Shown here: piece after piece, positions 1 through 11,664 of the stretch | Layout of the letters: each line of letters opens with the position of its first letter | Numbering within the stretch: position 1 is the first letter of the stretch | Assembly (NCBI GenBank): GCA_018894105.1 | Contig: CM032123.1 | Location: 3,659,001-3,723,000, forward strand | DNA length: 64,000 bases | Source: Jacaranda mimosifolia | Taxonomy: Eukaryota; Streptophyta; Magnoliopsida; Lamiales; Bignoniaceae | Reading direction: 5' to 3' | The notes under the pieces: model-generated | What the model saw: only the letters and a program-made list of their open reading frames with translations | Databases searched by the model: none | Told to the model about the DNA's origin: nothing | Program-made: the position numbers and the translations under genes

Positions 1-1960
1 CAGTTCAACATCACGAAGCTGGACAGTAAAAGTGCTGGTGAAATCCAAAACATCGCCAAGACAATCATTAAATACTTTCAAGAGATATCAAAAACTTGTG
101 TTTGTCAATAAACGGGTAACAAGCAAGAAATACAATTTGCAAAATCATTTTTTTCTGAATTAATTTTCATTCTCGCTTTAGTGATATTGTCCATTATCCA
201 TGTTTGTTTCTCTCTCTCTCTCTCTCACACACACAAGGCATAAATTTTTAGCATAAATACATGTCTAATACACAATTATATTTATAGGGAACAAAAATTG
301 TTAGGATAATATTCGACCTTGATATCAAGCAGTTTGAGAGTACCCTAAATCTGATGGAGACATACTTAATATCGAATGCAAGAGTAGTGCCGTCCAATCC
401 CTATTATGACAACTACGAGAATGAATATCAATGGATTATCAACTCGCAAACTGTAGTAAACAAAGAACTAAAAAATCCTATCACACAGAGCATCATTATC
501 CTAAGATTTTCTCCAATACCTTAGTTGGCCATATCTTCTTAAAGAAAGACTGTTGGTATGACATTATATAAAATATATTTATTACAATATTTTTTGCACA
601 CTTATTTCTGACGTGAAAAAATGTATATTTGTCTATTTCTTTGACAGATGTACTCGCAATGGTAAAAAAAAAAAAAAAAAAATTGAACAGCATGTTGTTC
701 AATCTTCTAACAGAGTGCATATTGTTCAAGAGTTTGATATTATAGACCAAGAGGAAAAATAAATTGCATATCTCTTTCTCTAAATCACATATTTTCTTTT
801 GTATAAAACAAAAACTATTAGTTTCACATCTACATTTTATTATGTGTCATGATAGTGCAAGACCAATTATTTTACCACTTTGGAACAACGTGGCATCCTC
901 TGAAGGTAGCAAAATCACTTATTCGGTTATCTAATGCCATTATATCAGCAACAAAACTCACTAACCATACCACGGTAGTACTTATACCAGATGTTATCAT
1001 TTAAATTTATGCATACAAAACGCATTTTTAGTTTATATAATTCTACACATTTTATTCTTTTCAATCTCAGGCCTATCTCTCGGATCAACACCAGCAACAA
1101 ATATAGCTATGGATCCACCATACCTAGAAACACAATCGCTAAAAGCATGGTTAGATTTATTTTAAGTACTTCAATTATTGGTGTAACTATCAGACAATGA
1201 TGCACTTGTAGAATAACTTTAAAAATATACAAAATTAGGTGAGAGAGTAACTAGGAAGCGGTAACAAAATTTCTGCAACAGCTTGATTCAATATGAAAAA
1301 TCAAATTTGAATGAAAGAATATGCTATGAAAATGCACACAATTGTAGATGTTATTTCCAATGAAAATGTAAGTTTATAAATGATAGATAATCTATCAGCT
1401 AATTGAAGCAATAGATATATGAACTTGTAATTTGTTGAAAAACTAACAATAATTATATAACAAACTCCTTCAGATTGATAGACTTTCTATGCGAGTAAAA
1501 CAAAAATAAGCAACACAACACAACGTTTCTATTATATGGGTTGTAACAAATGCAACACAATAACACATCATATGCAGCTGAGTTTGTATGACCGATTGAC
1601 TGCAGAGGTTGCAGCTAAACAACAACTACTTGGCCAAGGTAAATCTAAATAATGCACTTGCAAAATTTAATACAATTAATTGTTTTATCTTTTAACACTC
1701 CATCTATACCTTTAGAGCTATACTCCTTCTGAGTTGCATGATGGAATTGGTGAATTAAGTGTAACAGTTTTTGGCAATAAGGTTACCATGTTACTTCAAA
1801 AAGATGCAATGATGTGCATGAAAATACAGAATAGGGTAAGCCATCATATGCATAAATTATTTTTCCAAATGTATTTAAAAGTAGCTAATAAGAACATGCT
1901 TTCATGTAGGATGAAACGCTATGACTAGATTAAATAAATTCTACTCTAAGAAATACTACA
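1..1960 (+). pseudogene. RPA70-like OB-fold/zinc-ribbon pseudogene, copy A
   Basis: This is a decayed intron-containing gene related to the large subunit of replication protein A (ssDNA binding; plant DUF223/RPA1-like families), cut by the window edge. Exon-like blocks in order: about 3-140 (SWTVKVLV, then KRYQKLVFV, an N-terminal OB-fold signature), about 290-530 (ending its OB block with YLISNARVV and YQWIIN), 853-960 (PIILPLWNN), 1069-1150 after an AG acceptor (LSLGSTPATN, then MDPPYLET), 1490-1660 (FYYMGCNKCN, the RPA zinc ribbon) and 1710-1850 (ELHDGIGELSVTVFG, the C-terminal OB fold). The zinc-ribbon exon carries 8 nt absent from copy B (around 1,558), which shifts the frame; other blocks also run into stops. 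A solo LTR sits just downstream. Family assignment is by motif recognition only, with no alignment run. Confidence 0.6.
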
Positions 1961-2025
1961 TATGTTGCAAAAATAAGAAAATTGATAAGGCAAAGGTATG
2001 ACGAAGAACAAATCTGATATGTTGT

Positions 2026-5000
2026 TGTAGCACCCCTAACCCGGGGTTTCCCTAAGCTGGGATGCCACTCAGCTCAGTACTAAATCATGCGAACATCGTA
2101 TCCGATAAGCCTATAAAAAATTTCACAATTCCTGATAAACCACAACAATCAAAACTTACAACATGCTTCAAACTTAATACAACAATATCAGAGTGCCATC
2201 GTTCATGCTAATAACCCGACGATGTTCAAAATCAAAACATCACCATAAGTACACAATTCATATATGCCGTAAATCTTAAGTTCATCCTGACATATTACAA
2301 CATTTCTAAAGCCAGAATGTAACCAACGATGAATTCATATATAACATACATTCACCCAAACGCTATTACAGATTATTTAGTCAAACCTACAATCAGTCCT
2401 TGTCCCCAGTCTCATATCTGTTTGAAAAGAAAATAAATAACATGAGGGTGAGTCATAAGGACTCAGTGAGGGACAAGGTAAAGTAACAAATGGTTTGTCA
2501 AGAGTTAACAAGTCAACAGTATAATTTATTAACATGGAAATACAAAAGAACACGAATATGCCAGAATGAAGGAAAGAACAATTTTCAAATGACTAGCAAA
2601 TGCTAGGTCGGGAGCTGTAATCGTCGGTTCAACAGCCTGATCGACTTGACCAATGTTGTTTGGGAGGTGTAGAGCGTCTCAATCGATCACAGTTTGGGAG
2701 GAATTTCTATTGACTCGTTTGGCCCGAGACATCAGCCCGATCTAGACTAGGAATACAGTGCCATCCTTATTGCTCCTTGAGCGGAGTACAAGTAAGAGTA
2801 AACAAACCCAAGCATAACATGCAATTCAAGTAATCCAAGCAAAACATGCATTTTAGATTGTCCTTATTCCTCTGTTGGGCTTACGGCTTATCCCATGCAC
2901 ACAGCAGGGATTAACGTCCCGTTATTTGAACCATAAGTTTTGGGCTTACGGCTTATCCATGCACTCAACAAGGATTAACATCCCATCATTTCTAGGGTTT
3001 TGGGCTTACAACTTATCCATGCACTCAGCAAGGATTAACATCTTGTTATTTCAAGGGTTCTAGGCTCATGGCTTATCCATGCACTCAACAAAGATTAACA
3101 TCCTATTTTGGGCTTACGGCTTATCCATGTACTTAGCAAGGATTAACATCCCGTTATTTAACATGTTTTCCCCATATACAGAACTCTATCTCTTGGTAAA
3201 ATCAATAATCATTTGCTAACAGGGCTATATATATGCTGTATAGAAAAAATCAAGTATGCTAGCAAGGCAACAAATAACAACATAGCACGACTTAAATATG
3301 CCGACAAAGCCAAACAGGTAACAAGCAAAACGGTTTCAAATTGGATGATATCAAATGAGACAATGAAAGTTCTTGGCGCCAGAACAAATATATTAAATTC
3401 TTGTTAGAAGCAGAATCAAGGAATCAAACCCTCATAGGGGTATAATAGTTAATCAACATATAACAACTAGGGATTCAACAAATAACAAGTAAGCTTATAC
3501 AAGTCAAAACCAAGGTGGTCGAGCCTTACAGGGTTTAACAATTAATAGATAGCGGTAATCAAGTCAAGTACTAGATTGGTAGAACCTCATAAGGGTACAT
3601 GATAACAAACGAGATCTCAATTAATTCATAAATTCCAATAAACACGAGGCAGTTACAGTTCAGAAATAGGAACCCTCACAAGGGTTTATCAGGATAACAG
3701 ATAAGTACAAGATGTGCTAGGTTGGCATATGCTCACCTCAATTTCCACAAAAAAAATGCTATCCTTGCCTTATTGTTCGTCAAATCCTAGCTCCTTGTCA
3801 CCTAACCAAAAGAAAGAGCTTATTGTCAAAGCACTCATTTTGACTCTATAATCATAATAATACGAATAGCAGTCTAAAATTGGTCGTTATACAATTAATA
3901 TGGTATTTTAGGGTTTGGTTTCGATCTTATCAAGAGGTGACATATTAATTGCGTTGACAATACCACAATATTACAATAATCATAATTGCTTGATAAAATC
4001 AGATTTCTATTCATGACTATCCTTGCCTCATTACACAAAATTACTTATAATAGCTTAACCATGGTTTATAATCCAAATTTTTACCCCTTATGGCTCAATT
4101 ACATAAAATTAGGGCTTTATCACCTAATTAACCAAGATTATTATATATATATATATATATATCAAAATTCGGGTCCACTAACTTATATAATTATATGCAT
4201 TTTTCAATTTTTTGAATCATATCGTGTATTCTTTCATTAGTACAATGTATCGCAAGATTTGGAAGGTATATACATACACATGCACATAATTTTAAATCCA
4301 ATTCTGGCCATTTACCCAAATCCTTGTTATCGAGGAGGAATTTTCACGATCAGCTTCCATGCATGTGACCACCACGTCGAGATGAACAAATTGTCCTAGC
4401 ACTGCCACAGGCTGCCGTAGAAACTCGCCGCCACCACCGTTGGGTACGTTTCAACTCAACGAACACAACCCCCATCAATTTCTATATTTTCCATTGAATT
4501 GAGGGTCAATTTTCCGCCTAAACCGCTTGACACCACCACCTACACCGCGCAATTTTCTTCCAATTCCGTCGTCGCCAGTGGACGTCTCTGGGAATAAATG
4601 GTACCAATTTGTTCCTTGAGCTGAGGGCTACAAAACCCAGTATCCACACCTAAGTTTTAGTCACCAAAGCTAGGGAACCCACCACCATCGTCGCGACTTC
4701 AACTTCGGCTAAGATTTCCCGCCGCTTCACGTGTCGGTTTCTGCTGAGGATAAGAAGAGTTTGATCGATCGTTTTGTGAAGTTTGTGTGAAGTTCAAGGG
4801 CTGCCAGAGAGAATCATAGGAGAGAAAGAGAGAGAGGGTGGTGCAGTGAAGAAAAGGAAGGTGCTGGGGAAGAAAATGAAAATTGAATGTTTATAAGAGT
4901 TATTTTGAAAAATTACAAATTGACCCCAAAAACTTCCTCTCGCCTCCAATTCGGTCCCTTAACCATTTCAGAGCTTCAGATTAGCCCCCAAAACTTCAAT

Positions 5001-5203
5001 TCAGTTGCAATTGAGTCCCAGGATAATTTAGAGCCTTAGATTGACCCATTTGACCCTCAAAAATTTAAAATGTTGCTCAATTAAGTCTTTTCTATTTATA
5101 TTTTAATCCTCAAAGCTTTTAAAATTAAATAAATTTAAATAAAAACTTATAAAAATCAATTTTAATAACTACTACAGATAATACGATTTCTAGGGGTGTT
5201 ATA
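2026..5203 (+). mobile_element. Solo LTR, Ty3/Gypsy (Tekay/Del-like) type
   Basis: A 3.2 kb unit begins TGTAGCACCCCTAACCC and ends GGGGTGTTATA, close to the TGTAACACCCC...GGGGTGTTACA ends of long gypsy LTRs. The flanking pentamers are GTTGT (2021-2025) and GTTAT (5204-5208), a target duplication with one substitution. No gag or pol is present and no second LTR was found, so it is best read as a solo LTR left by recombination. Its 3' third (about 4,340-5,050) has the same kind of sequence (CCACCACC tracts, then 'ttgacccc..aacttc' runs) as the second solo LTR at 50,195-52,934. It interrupts the decayed RPA-like locus. The Tekay/Del assignment is inferred from size and ends. Confidence 0.7.
2875..3164 (+). 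repeat. Tandem repeat, 5 units of about 47-65 bp, inside the solo LTR
   Basis: Five diverged copies begin TTGGGCTTACGGCTTATCC and continue with 'atgcactcaacaaggatta', starting near 2875, 2940, 3000, 3060 and 3107. The frame stays open for about 62 codons, giving a repetitive peptide, but this is a by-product of the repeat and not a gene. Confidence 0.8.
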
Positions 5204-5903
5204 GTTATTCTCAGCTTTACTGAAGAAAAAATCCCAAACATGCCGACATTTGAAACTTGCTCAAAGATGATAGCATCGCAAGAAAGCTCTTCTACAAGAG
5301 CACAACTTGAAGAACATGTTAGCCAAAAAGATGTAATTTTATTCCTTATCTTACTCGCAAATTAAAATATCACAAATAAAATATCATGATAAATGAAAAC
5401 TTGTATCAACACAGATTCAAAAAGAGACCCAAGAACTGCTCAATTAAGGAGACTCAAACTACCATCCCTGAGCTCTGTAGATTCAAACCACTGAACAGGC
5501 AAAGAAATGAAAGTAAATATGTATAGTTATAGCAAATAGTATCTTCGACATCTTTTGCTACACTGGGGAAATTTTTATGTTAATCACAATCCTTTTTGAC
5601 ATACAACTAGCATTTTATATTATGATATGTACATATTGATGACTATACTTCTTCAATATTTCTTTCTACTGATGTTCTACAGTTTTTGCATTAGCTAGTC
5701 TAATTTCATATTGCGTAGATCTTATTGTGAATTTGTAGTATATGTACCACCTCGACCTATAGTAATAATTTATTTTTCTAAATTCTACTGGTACACTTAA
5801 TTTAGAAATAGTATTGTTGAACAAAGGCTTCAAATGCAAGCAAATTAATCTCCTTAGAAAAAGTCAACATATTGAGCAAACCTAAATGTCCCTATTCAAT
5901 TGA
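5204..5903. other. Decayed sequence between solo LTR and GRF fragment
   Basis: Next to the LTR (about 5,210-5,335) a short open stretch encodes SFTEEKIPNMPTFETCSKM and could be a further exon of the broken RPA-like gene displaced by the LTR. This is weak. The rest is AT-rich with no recognisable gene. Confidence 0.3.
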
Positions 5904-6428
5904 GCAATTCGGTGGTCAACTCCACATTTCAGCGAGGCAGACCAGAATTTGGAGCAAAAAACTTTGACAATGGATCTAGTTTTTTTTCTTCGGTGGTCAT
6001 GTCTAAATTATAGGGTAAGTCCTTTTTTTTTTCATTAGACCTAGTTTATATTTGTAATTAATAAGTTAATCATAATTTATTTTTTATTTTTCTAGACTAG
6101 GGGTTATTGTGGAGTTTTCATATGGTTGGACCCTGAAATGTGCCCTAGGTCCAAACAAATAATTCCTCGATTGTTGGCAAAAAAGAAGAAATTAGAAGAG
6201 CAATTAAATGAATTCTTGATAAAGGAGGAAAAAATGGAGGCCGAATTGAGGGAAATGAAGAGCAAAGTAAAGTTGCCAGAGAAAGAAGTTGATGCATTGA
6301 AGAAGAAAAAAGTTTGTGTTTTAATTGTATTGGCAATTATTATTGGTTTATTTGCAATAATGATAAGGTTTTTGATATTAAAAGATAACAATTTAGGAAA
6401 AAATGTGAACAAATTGCAACTTATGTAA
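5904..6428 (+). pseudogene. GRF-type zinc-finger protein fragment with coiled coil and C-terminal membrane segment
   Basis: Two exons join in frame. The first (open from 5904, after an in-frame stop) ends CLNYR at 6014 before a GTAAGT donor at 6015; the second starts at 6096 after TTTTCTAG and runs to a TAA at 6426-6428. The join reads CLNYR-TRGYCGVFIWLDPEM-CPRSK, the C-terminal half of a GRF zinc finger (C..Y....C..F.W.D). Next come a charged Lys/Glu coiled coil (LLAKKKKLEEQL onward) and one hydrophobic helix (VCVLIVLAIIIGLFAIMI). Plant GRF proteins often have this finger / coiled coil / tail-anchor layout. The N-terminal half with the first Cys pair is not recognisable, so I call it a fragment or pseudogene; an unrecognised upstream exon could rescue it. 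Confidence 0.55.
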
Positions 6429-8404
6429 TTGTTCTTGTAATGTTTGTTTAATGCTACTTTTATGCTTATTGGTAGGATGTTAAACCTCAAGGGTAATTTG
6501 ATTACTACATCCTTCACAAATTGCTTTTTAAATACAAAATAATATCCATTGGGCATGTCACCAAATTAATTCAAAGAAGAGCAAGTGCAAACTTAAACTA
6601 ACAAACAATTGTATGGTCAAACTATTTTTTTTTTTTTTTAGATTCAGGATATATTAGCAATCAAAATGAGAGATTACAAGTCCTGAGCTTTTGAGCAAAA
6701 CCAAAATAAATAAGTACTTACTTCCCTTACAATATTAATATTAATTCAAGTCTCCCCTAAAGAAAGAGAAAAATTCATGAATTAAAAGCATTAATCTCAT
6801 CTAAAGGGATTGGGGGCCATATGAAATTAAAATTTAAAAAGCAAGATTGTAGTGGGAAGGAAATCCACACTATCCAAGCAATCAACATTAAGCTCCTCAA
6901 TTCAGCGAAAAATTGCATCCTACAAGCCCAATTAAGGAACAACTTCGACTCCCCACTTTGGCAAATGGATTAAATTGGAGAGCAATTGCAATTCAAAATG
7001 CGCTAGTCAAATTGCAATTCAGCAGATTAATAGTGTCCAAATTAGAATTGGATTTGAATCCCAGAACCAATATTTGCAGCAGAATATCTGGTGGCAACGT
7101 GTGCAAGTAGGAGACCAACACAAAAGCAACCTGCCAATCAATAGAAATTAGGCCAAAAAAGATACACTGTTAAAGGCAAAATCCAGCAGAGAATTTAAGC
7201 GAATTGAGTCCAAGGATCTGTTCAAAGCCAACCACAAAAGACTGAATCACAGCAGAATATTTCTGTTACAACAGACCAACAAAGTTCAGAGGACCAACTG
7301 TAATTCAAAAAAGCTAAACCAACTCTGATCCAAAACATCCATTGCAGCAAATTGACAAAGCCAAAGCAGCGCATTGCTAACCCAAGCCACAAGATGATTT
7401 AAAAACCAGCAAAAAGAGTTCTCATAAACTACAAATTTATACTTATTTCACTTATCAGAACCAGACTCAAAACCAGCTGATCGAAATTGACCACAACAGC
7501 AAGTAGGAACTATGACAGCCACAGCCAAAACAAGCAACATATTACGTCCTAAAATCATCTGCCATTGCATCCACAAGACAAAAGCGAAAATCTCAGCCAG
7601 TAATTCTAAACAACCAAATTCAACATAATGCAGCAAAATTCTGGCAGAAGTAATTTTGACTACAAATAGTAAATTTTTTAACACTAAACATAAAAAAAAA
7701 AATTCATTACTCAAAGTATTCTAATTGAGAACACAAAACTTACCATAATTTGGTGTCCCAAGGTTTGAGTTTTTCCTTCGTGCCATTCACCGCGAAACAA
7801 TTTGAGCCTTCCCCAACTTCGTTTTCAATACTCCAAAGGTGTAGAATCTTCAACACTAAGTGAAATACCTCTAAATAAAAAACATTTTCTTCATTTAATC
7901 GAAGCAATGGTCGAATTTTGGGTTGGATTAGAATTTAGGGTTTATGTTGATTTGGGGATTAGAAGTTAGGCTTTGCTTTCGGTTTTCCAGAACAACCCGC
8001 AGCATGTGAAAAAATCGGTGAAAACATTCTGCCTTCTTCAAGTCACATGAAGTTGCCGTTAGCTGTCAAACGGTGGACTTGACAGAAGGATGAGACTGAA
8101 TGAAAAAATTGAACTTTGGGGATGCAATGTGACACAAGTGAAAACACGGAGACCAACACTTGTTATTCAAAATAACAAGCCTACTACGCATGTTAACCAA
8201 GTAAAATAATTTCAGCATCCTCAGATAGCTTTGAGACCTTGTTCTTGTATTCTGCTCCAATAGAAAATAGCATGCATGCTCCAAACTTCTTGATCCAAAA
8301 GAGGAAATAAAAAAAAAAAAAACAAAAACGAACAATTAAGAATGCAATTTGGAATAAAGCAGTCAACCAAGAAAAGCATCCCACAATGCTAGATAGATTG
8401 AGTA
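6429..8404. other. Noncoding stretch, no recognised gene
   Basis: Here I see AT-rich sequence with a CAA/AGCA-rich part (about 6,850-7,640) and only short chance open frames, the longest about 88 codons on the minus strand (7,448-7,714) without a recognisable domain. It could be the internal part of an old retroelement, but no ends were found. Confidence 0.4.
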
Positions 8405-8409
8405 GAATC

Positions 8410-8736
8410 TGTTAAGAAATGGACCTTGGGCCTAACTCAACCCCAAAAGCTAGCTCGTAAGGTGAGGATTGACTAAAACCATATATAGAGACCACGAGGA
8501 CACTAACACACCCCGCACACGCCCAAAAATAAACATCTGAAGCGTTGAATGACATGAAATGGGTAGCCTAATAACAGTGGATAACCCAACATCGGGAATA
8601 GGTGGCTCCGATACCATGTTAAAGAATGGACCTTGGGCTTAATTCAACCCCAAAAGCTAGCTCGTAAGGTGAGGATTGTCTAAGACCATATATAGAGACC
8701 ACAATTTATTTATTTCACCGATGTGGGATACTAATA
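8410..8736 (-). mobile_element. TRIM (terminal-repeat retrotransposon in miniature), complete
   Basis: A 327-bp element has two LTRs (8410-8508, 8617-8736) sharing the widespread plant motif around 'aatggaccttgggc' and 'ccaaaagctagctcgtaagg'. Read on the minus strand, the 5' LTR ends TTAACA, followed at once by TGGTATCGGAGCCACC, a primer-binding site complementary to the 3' end of initiator tRNA-Met; a G-rich run (GCGGGGTG) precedes the 3' LTR as polypurine tract. A perfect 5-bp target duplication, GAATC, lies at 8405-8409 and 8737-8741. No coding capacity; mobilisation would need proteins in trans. Confidence 0.85.
8601..8616 (-). promoter_or_regulatory. TRIM primer-binding site (tRNA-iMet)
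   Basis: On the minus strand TGGTATCGGAGCCACC directly abuts the LTR; it matches the tRNA-iMet primer-binding consensus (TGGTATCAGAGC) with one change in the core. Confidence 0.75.
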
Positions 8737-8741
8737 GAATC

Positions 8742-9514
8742 CATCATCAAAATTCCAGCACCACTTTCCGCAAAATTTCCATAATTGCTCCTGAAAAGAA
8801 AATGTTTGTGAGCTATTTGAATTGGCAATCATCCCAGCTATGAACGAACCATTCCCAATACAGCCATGAACAATCATCAAAATTATTGCTTTCAAATATG
8901 ATCAAGCAAATTCCAGCAACCAATACGACTAATTTTTACATTTAAAACCAAAACAAAGGCAGCAGATTGAAACCACATAAAAACTGAATTTTGGGAGAGG
9001 GGGTGTTGCAAAAATATTAAAGGCTGTCTTTAATTTTTGTGATTATTACACATTGAAGAAAAAACCAAACTAAGATTTTATTCATACATGTGAGAAAGAA
9101 GATCATTGCAATCACAACACATTTGAAAGTTTTAATAGAGTTTTATTTAGTTAAGATTTCGGCGGAGTTAACCAATAAGGAATTGACATTCATGATAAAT
9201 TGTGCATTTCTTTGTCCCAAATTATTCTGGTAGCATGTTTTTGAAAATATTTGATAATGTATGTAACTCTCGATTTTGAATCTAATTATTATTTTTTAAG
9301 CGAAAGCAATTTCTTTTTTTATAATTTTATTTTCACATGTATTTATACATACATGCTCAAATCCCATAGAGTGAAGAAATTTATTTATTGTGCCAAGTGT
9401 CACTTATGCTTTATTTTATTAATCTTTTTGCAGAGAACTTAGTTTAGGATGAGGAAGACGAGCAATTTTGGGTATGGTGATAAGAAATCTATTTTCTTTT
9501 TAGTATTGTTTTAG
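8742..9514. other. Noncoding stretch with half of a direct repeat
   Basis: No gene seen. About 8,985-9,140 (from 'ttttgggagaggggg' to 'cacatttgaaagtttt') is repeated directly at 11,395-11,575, so the Mutator-like element lies between two copies of the same flank. The part from about 9,115 to 9,420 is also present in unit B at 27,430-27,760. Confidence 0.5.
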
Positions 9515-9515
9515 A

Positions 9516-11053
9516 GGATGAATTACAGCTACCACTCCTGAGGTTTGGTGTAATTATGAAATGGTCCTCGCTTTTTCAAATATTACAAAAATCCTCTTGA
9601 GGTTTGTCACCGTCCACCAAATTAAACCCAACCATTAGCTGCCATTTGGGTTTTTGAAAAACACCATAAAAAATGGCATGTGAAATTTTAAAATTATCCT
9701 TTAGATTAAAACCTCAATTTTAGCCAGGTTTGATTGTGGACAAAAATACACTTGAGGGTTGTATCATCATATATGGAATTTATATAAGGATTAAATGGTA
9801 ATATTACTATACTATAAGAGGTTAATTATAAGAAAAGGATTTATGTACATATACACATAGAATATAATACTATATACAATATATATGTATATATAAACAC
9901 ACCCCTCCCCCTCCCCTTCCAGATCTAGCCATGGCGACCGTCGATCTCCATGTTGCGGCGCCCACTTGGCAGCTATGGCTGCCATGGCCAGCAGCCGATG
10001 CCAGAAGAAGAAGAGTGTAGGAGGTGATGGGAGGAGTAATGAGTTTGTATTTTTTCAAAAAAAAAAAAAATAATAATTAATAAATAATTGAGTTAAAATA
10101 TATAATTAACTTATCTATTTCTAATTAATATAGTTTTTAATTTTTTATTTATTGTGTTTTTAATTAATTGATAAATTTAATTAATTATTTTAGATATATT
10201 TATTATTTGGATAAATAATTTAATTATTTTAAGTATCTTCATCATAGATATGATTATTATTTTGATAAATATTTTATTAAATGTAAAAAAAAAATCATTT
10301 TTTATTACTAAATAGTTTAGTTAAAATACATATACATTTAAATTTTTTACTTATTTAGTATTAATCAGTATATATATATTTATGTTATTATGCTTTTAAT
10401 TAATTTATTTATTTAAATAAATTTTATTAGTTATTTATTATTTGTTTTAATATTTGAATACATAATTTAATTATTTTAAATATCTTTATTTTAGATATGA
10501 TTATTATTTTAGTAAATAATTTAATTAAATTTAACTAAATTATATTTTAAAACTGCTTATTATTTTGTTTAATATGTAACTCAACTAATAAATTTATTTC
10601 TTATTTAATATTAATAAATTAATTTGATTATATAAATTTTAGATATATATACTACTCAACATAATTCAAAATGTTAAGATGCCATAATACATAGAGGGGC
10701 ATTCCGGTCTTTTGTTATTTCACCAATTTTCAGCCTTTTTTATTTTTTTATTAATTTTACTGTTTGGGCATTTTGGACTTTTCACATTTTTCGTCTACCT
10801 TTACAAATAGGTTTGTCGATTTATGGGATTTTTTGTAATTTTTGAACAAGCGAGGATATTTTTGTAATTACACTAAATCTCAGGGATGGTTTTTTTTTTA
10901 ATAATTTTGCTGTTTGGGCATTTTTTGACTTTTCATTTTCTGTCTACCTTTATAAATAGGTTTGTCGATTTAGGAATTTTTTTGTAATTTTTGAACAATT
11001 AGGAATCTTTTCGTAGTTACACTAAATCTTAGGATTGCAGCTGTAATTCATCC
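9516..11053. mobile_element. Mutator-like nonautonomous element with long TIRs
   Basis: The left end GGATGAATTACAGCTACCAC (9516 on) is mirrored by 'agctgtaattcatcc' ending at 11,053; imperfect inverted similarity continues for some 75 bp ('ggtgtaattatgaaa' against its counterpart). Flanks TTGTTTTAG (9506-9514) and TGTTTTTAG (11,055-11,063) form an imperfect 9-bp target duplication. The interior is AT-rich except for a GC-rich island (about 9,900-10,030). No transposase is visible. A deleted copy with the right end only survives in unit B at about 27,765-27,918, so the element probably predates the segmental duplication. Confidence 0.6.
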
Positions 11054-11596
11054 TTGTTTTTAGGTTCATCTTTGTTCTTTTGTTTTAAATATTAGTTTAT
11101 TGTTGAGGAGATTTTTCTTTTTATATTTTTAATTGTTAGGTTTGATATTAAAAGCAAATATTTGAATTATTTTCTACGGTGACAATTTTGGGATTTTCAA
11201 TAATATTTTTGAGATTTTGGTATGCTCGATTTTGATTCAATGGCTTATTGTCTCTGAATCTTTAGAGTTAATGAAGTTGTGCTGTGTCCCGAATTTGTAG
11301 CTTGCCAGCTCCATTTAATGGCAGGCTTAATTAGTGAGTTCACCATTTTTAATTTTGGTACGGTTGGTTTGGCCAATTTTATACAAACCATGAACACTTC
11401 ATAATTTTGGGAGAGGGGGCACTATAAAAATTTTAACGACTATCTTTATTTTGTGATTGTTACACGTTGAAAATTAAAAAAAAAATGAAAAGAAAAGAAA
11501 TTAATATTTTAGTTATATATATATATATATATAAGCAAGAAGATCATTGGAATCACAACACATTTGAAAGTTTTTAGCATTATTTTAACTTGCTAG
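11054..11596. other. Noncoding stretch with second half of direct repeat
   Basis: It contains the repeat of 8,985-9,140 (at 11,395-11,575) with an inserted (AT)n run at about 11,514-11,532. Nothing else is recognised. Confidence 0.45.
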
Positions 11597-11662
11597 AAAA
11601 GTGCCTGTATCAGGCACGTGTATATATAGTTATTTTTAAACCACCGTTATTAGTAAACTACT
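11597..11662 (+). repeat. 66-bp direct repeat, left copy
   Basis: From 'aaaagtgcctgtatcaggca' to 'agtaaactact'. It is identical to 14,714-14,779 apart from one T/C change and brackets the CACTA-like element. Confidence 0.85.
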
Positions 11663-11664
11663 GA

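Noticed and set aside
6104..6556. 150-codon minus-strand frame
   Set aside because: It is the antisense of the GRF/coiled-coil exon and has only low-complexity Phe/Asn-rich translation.
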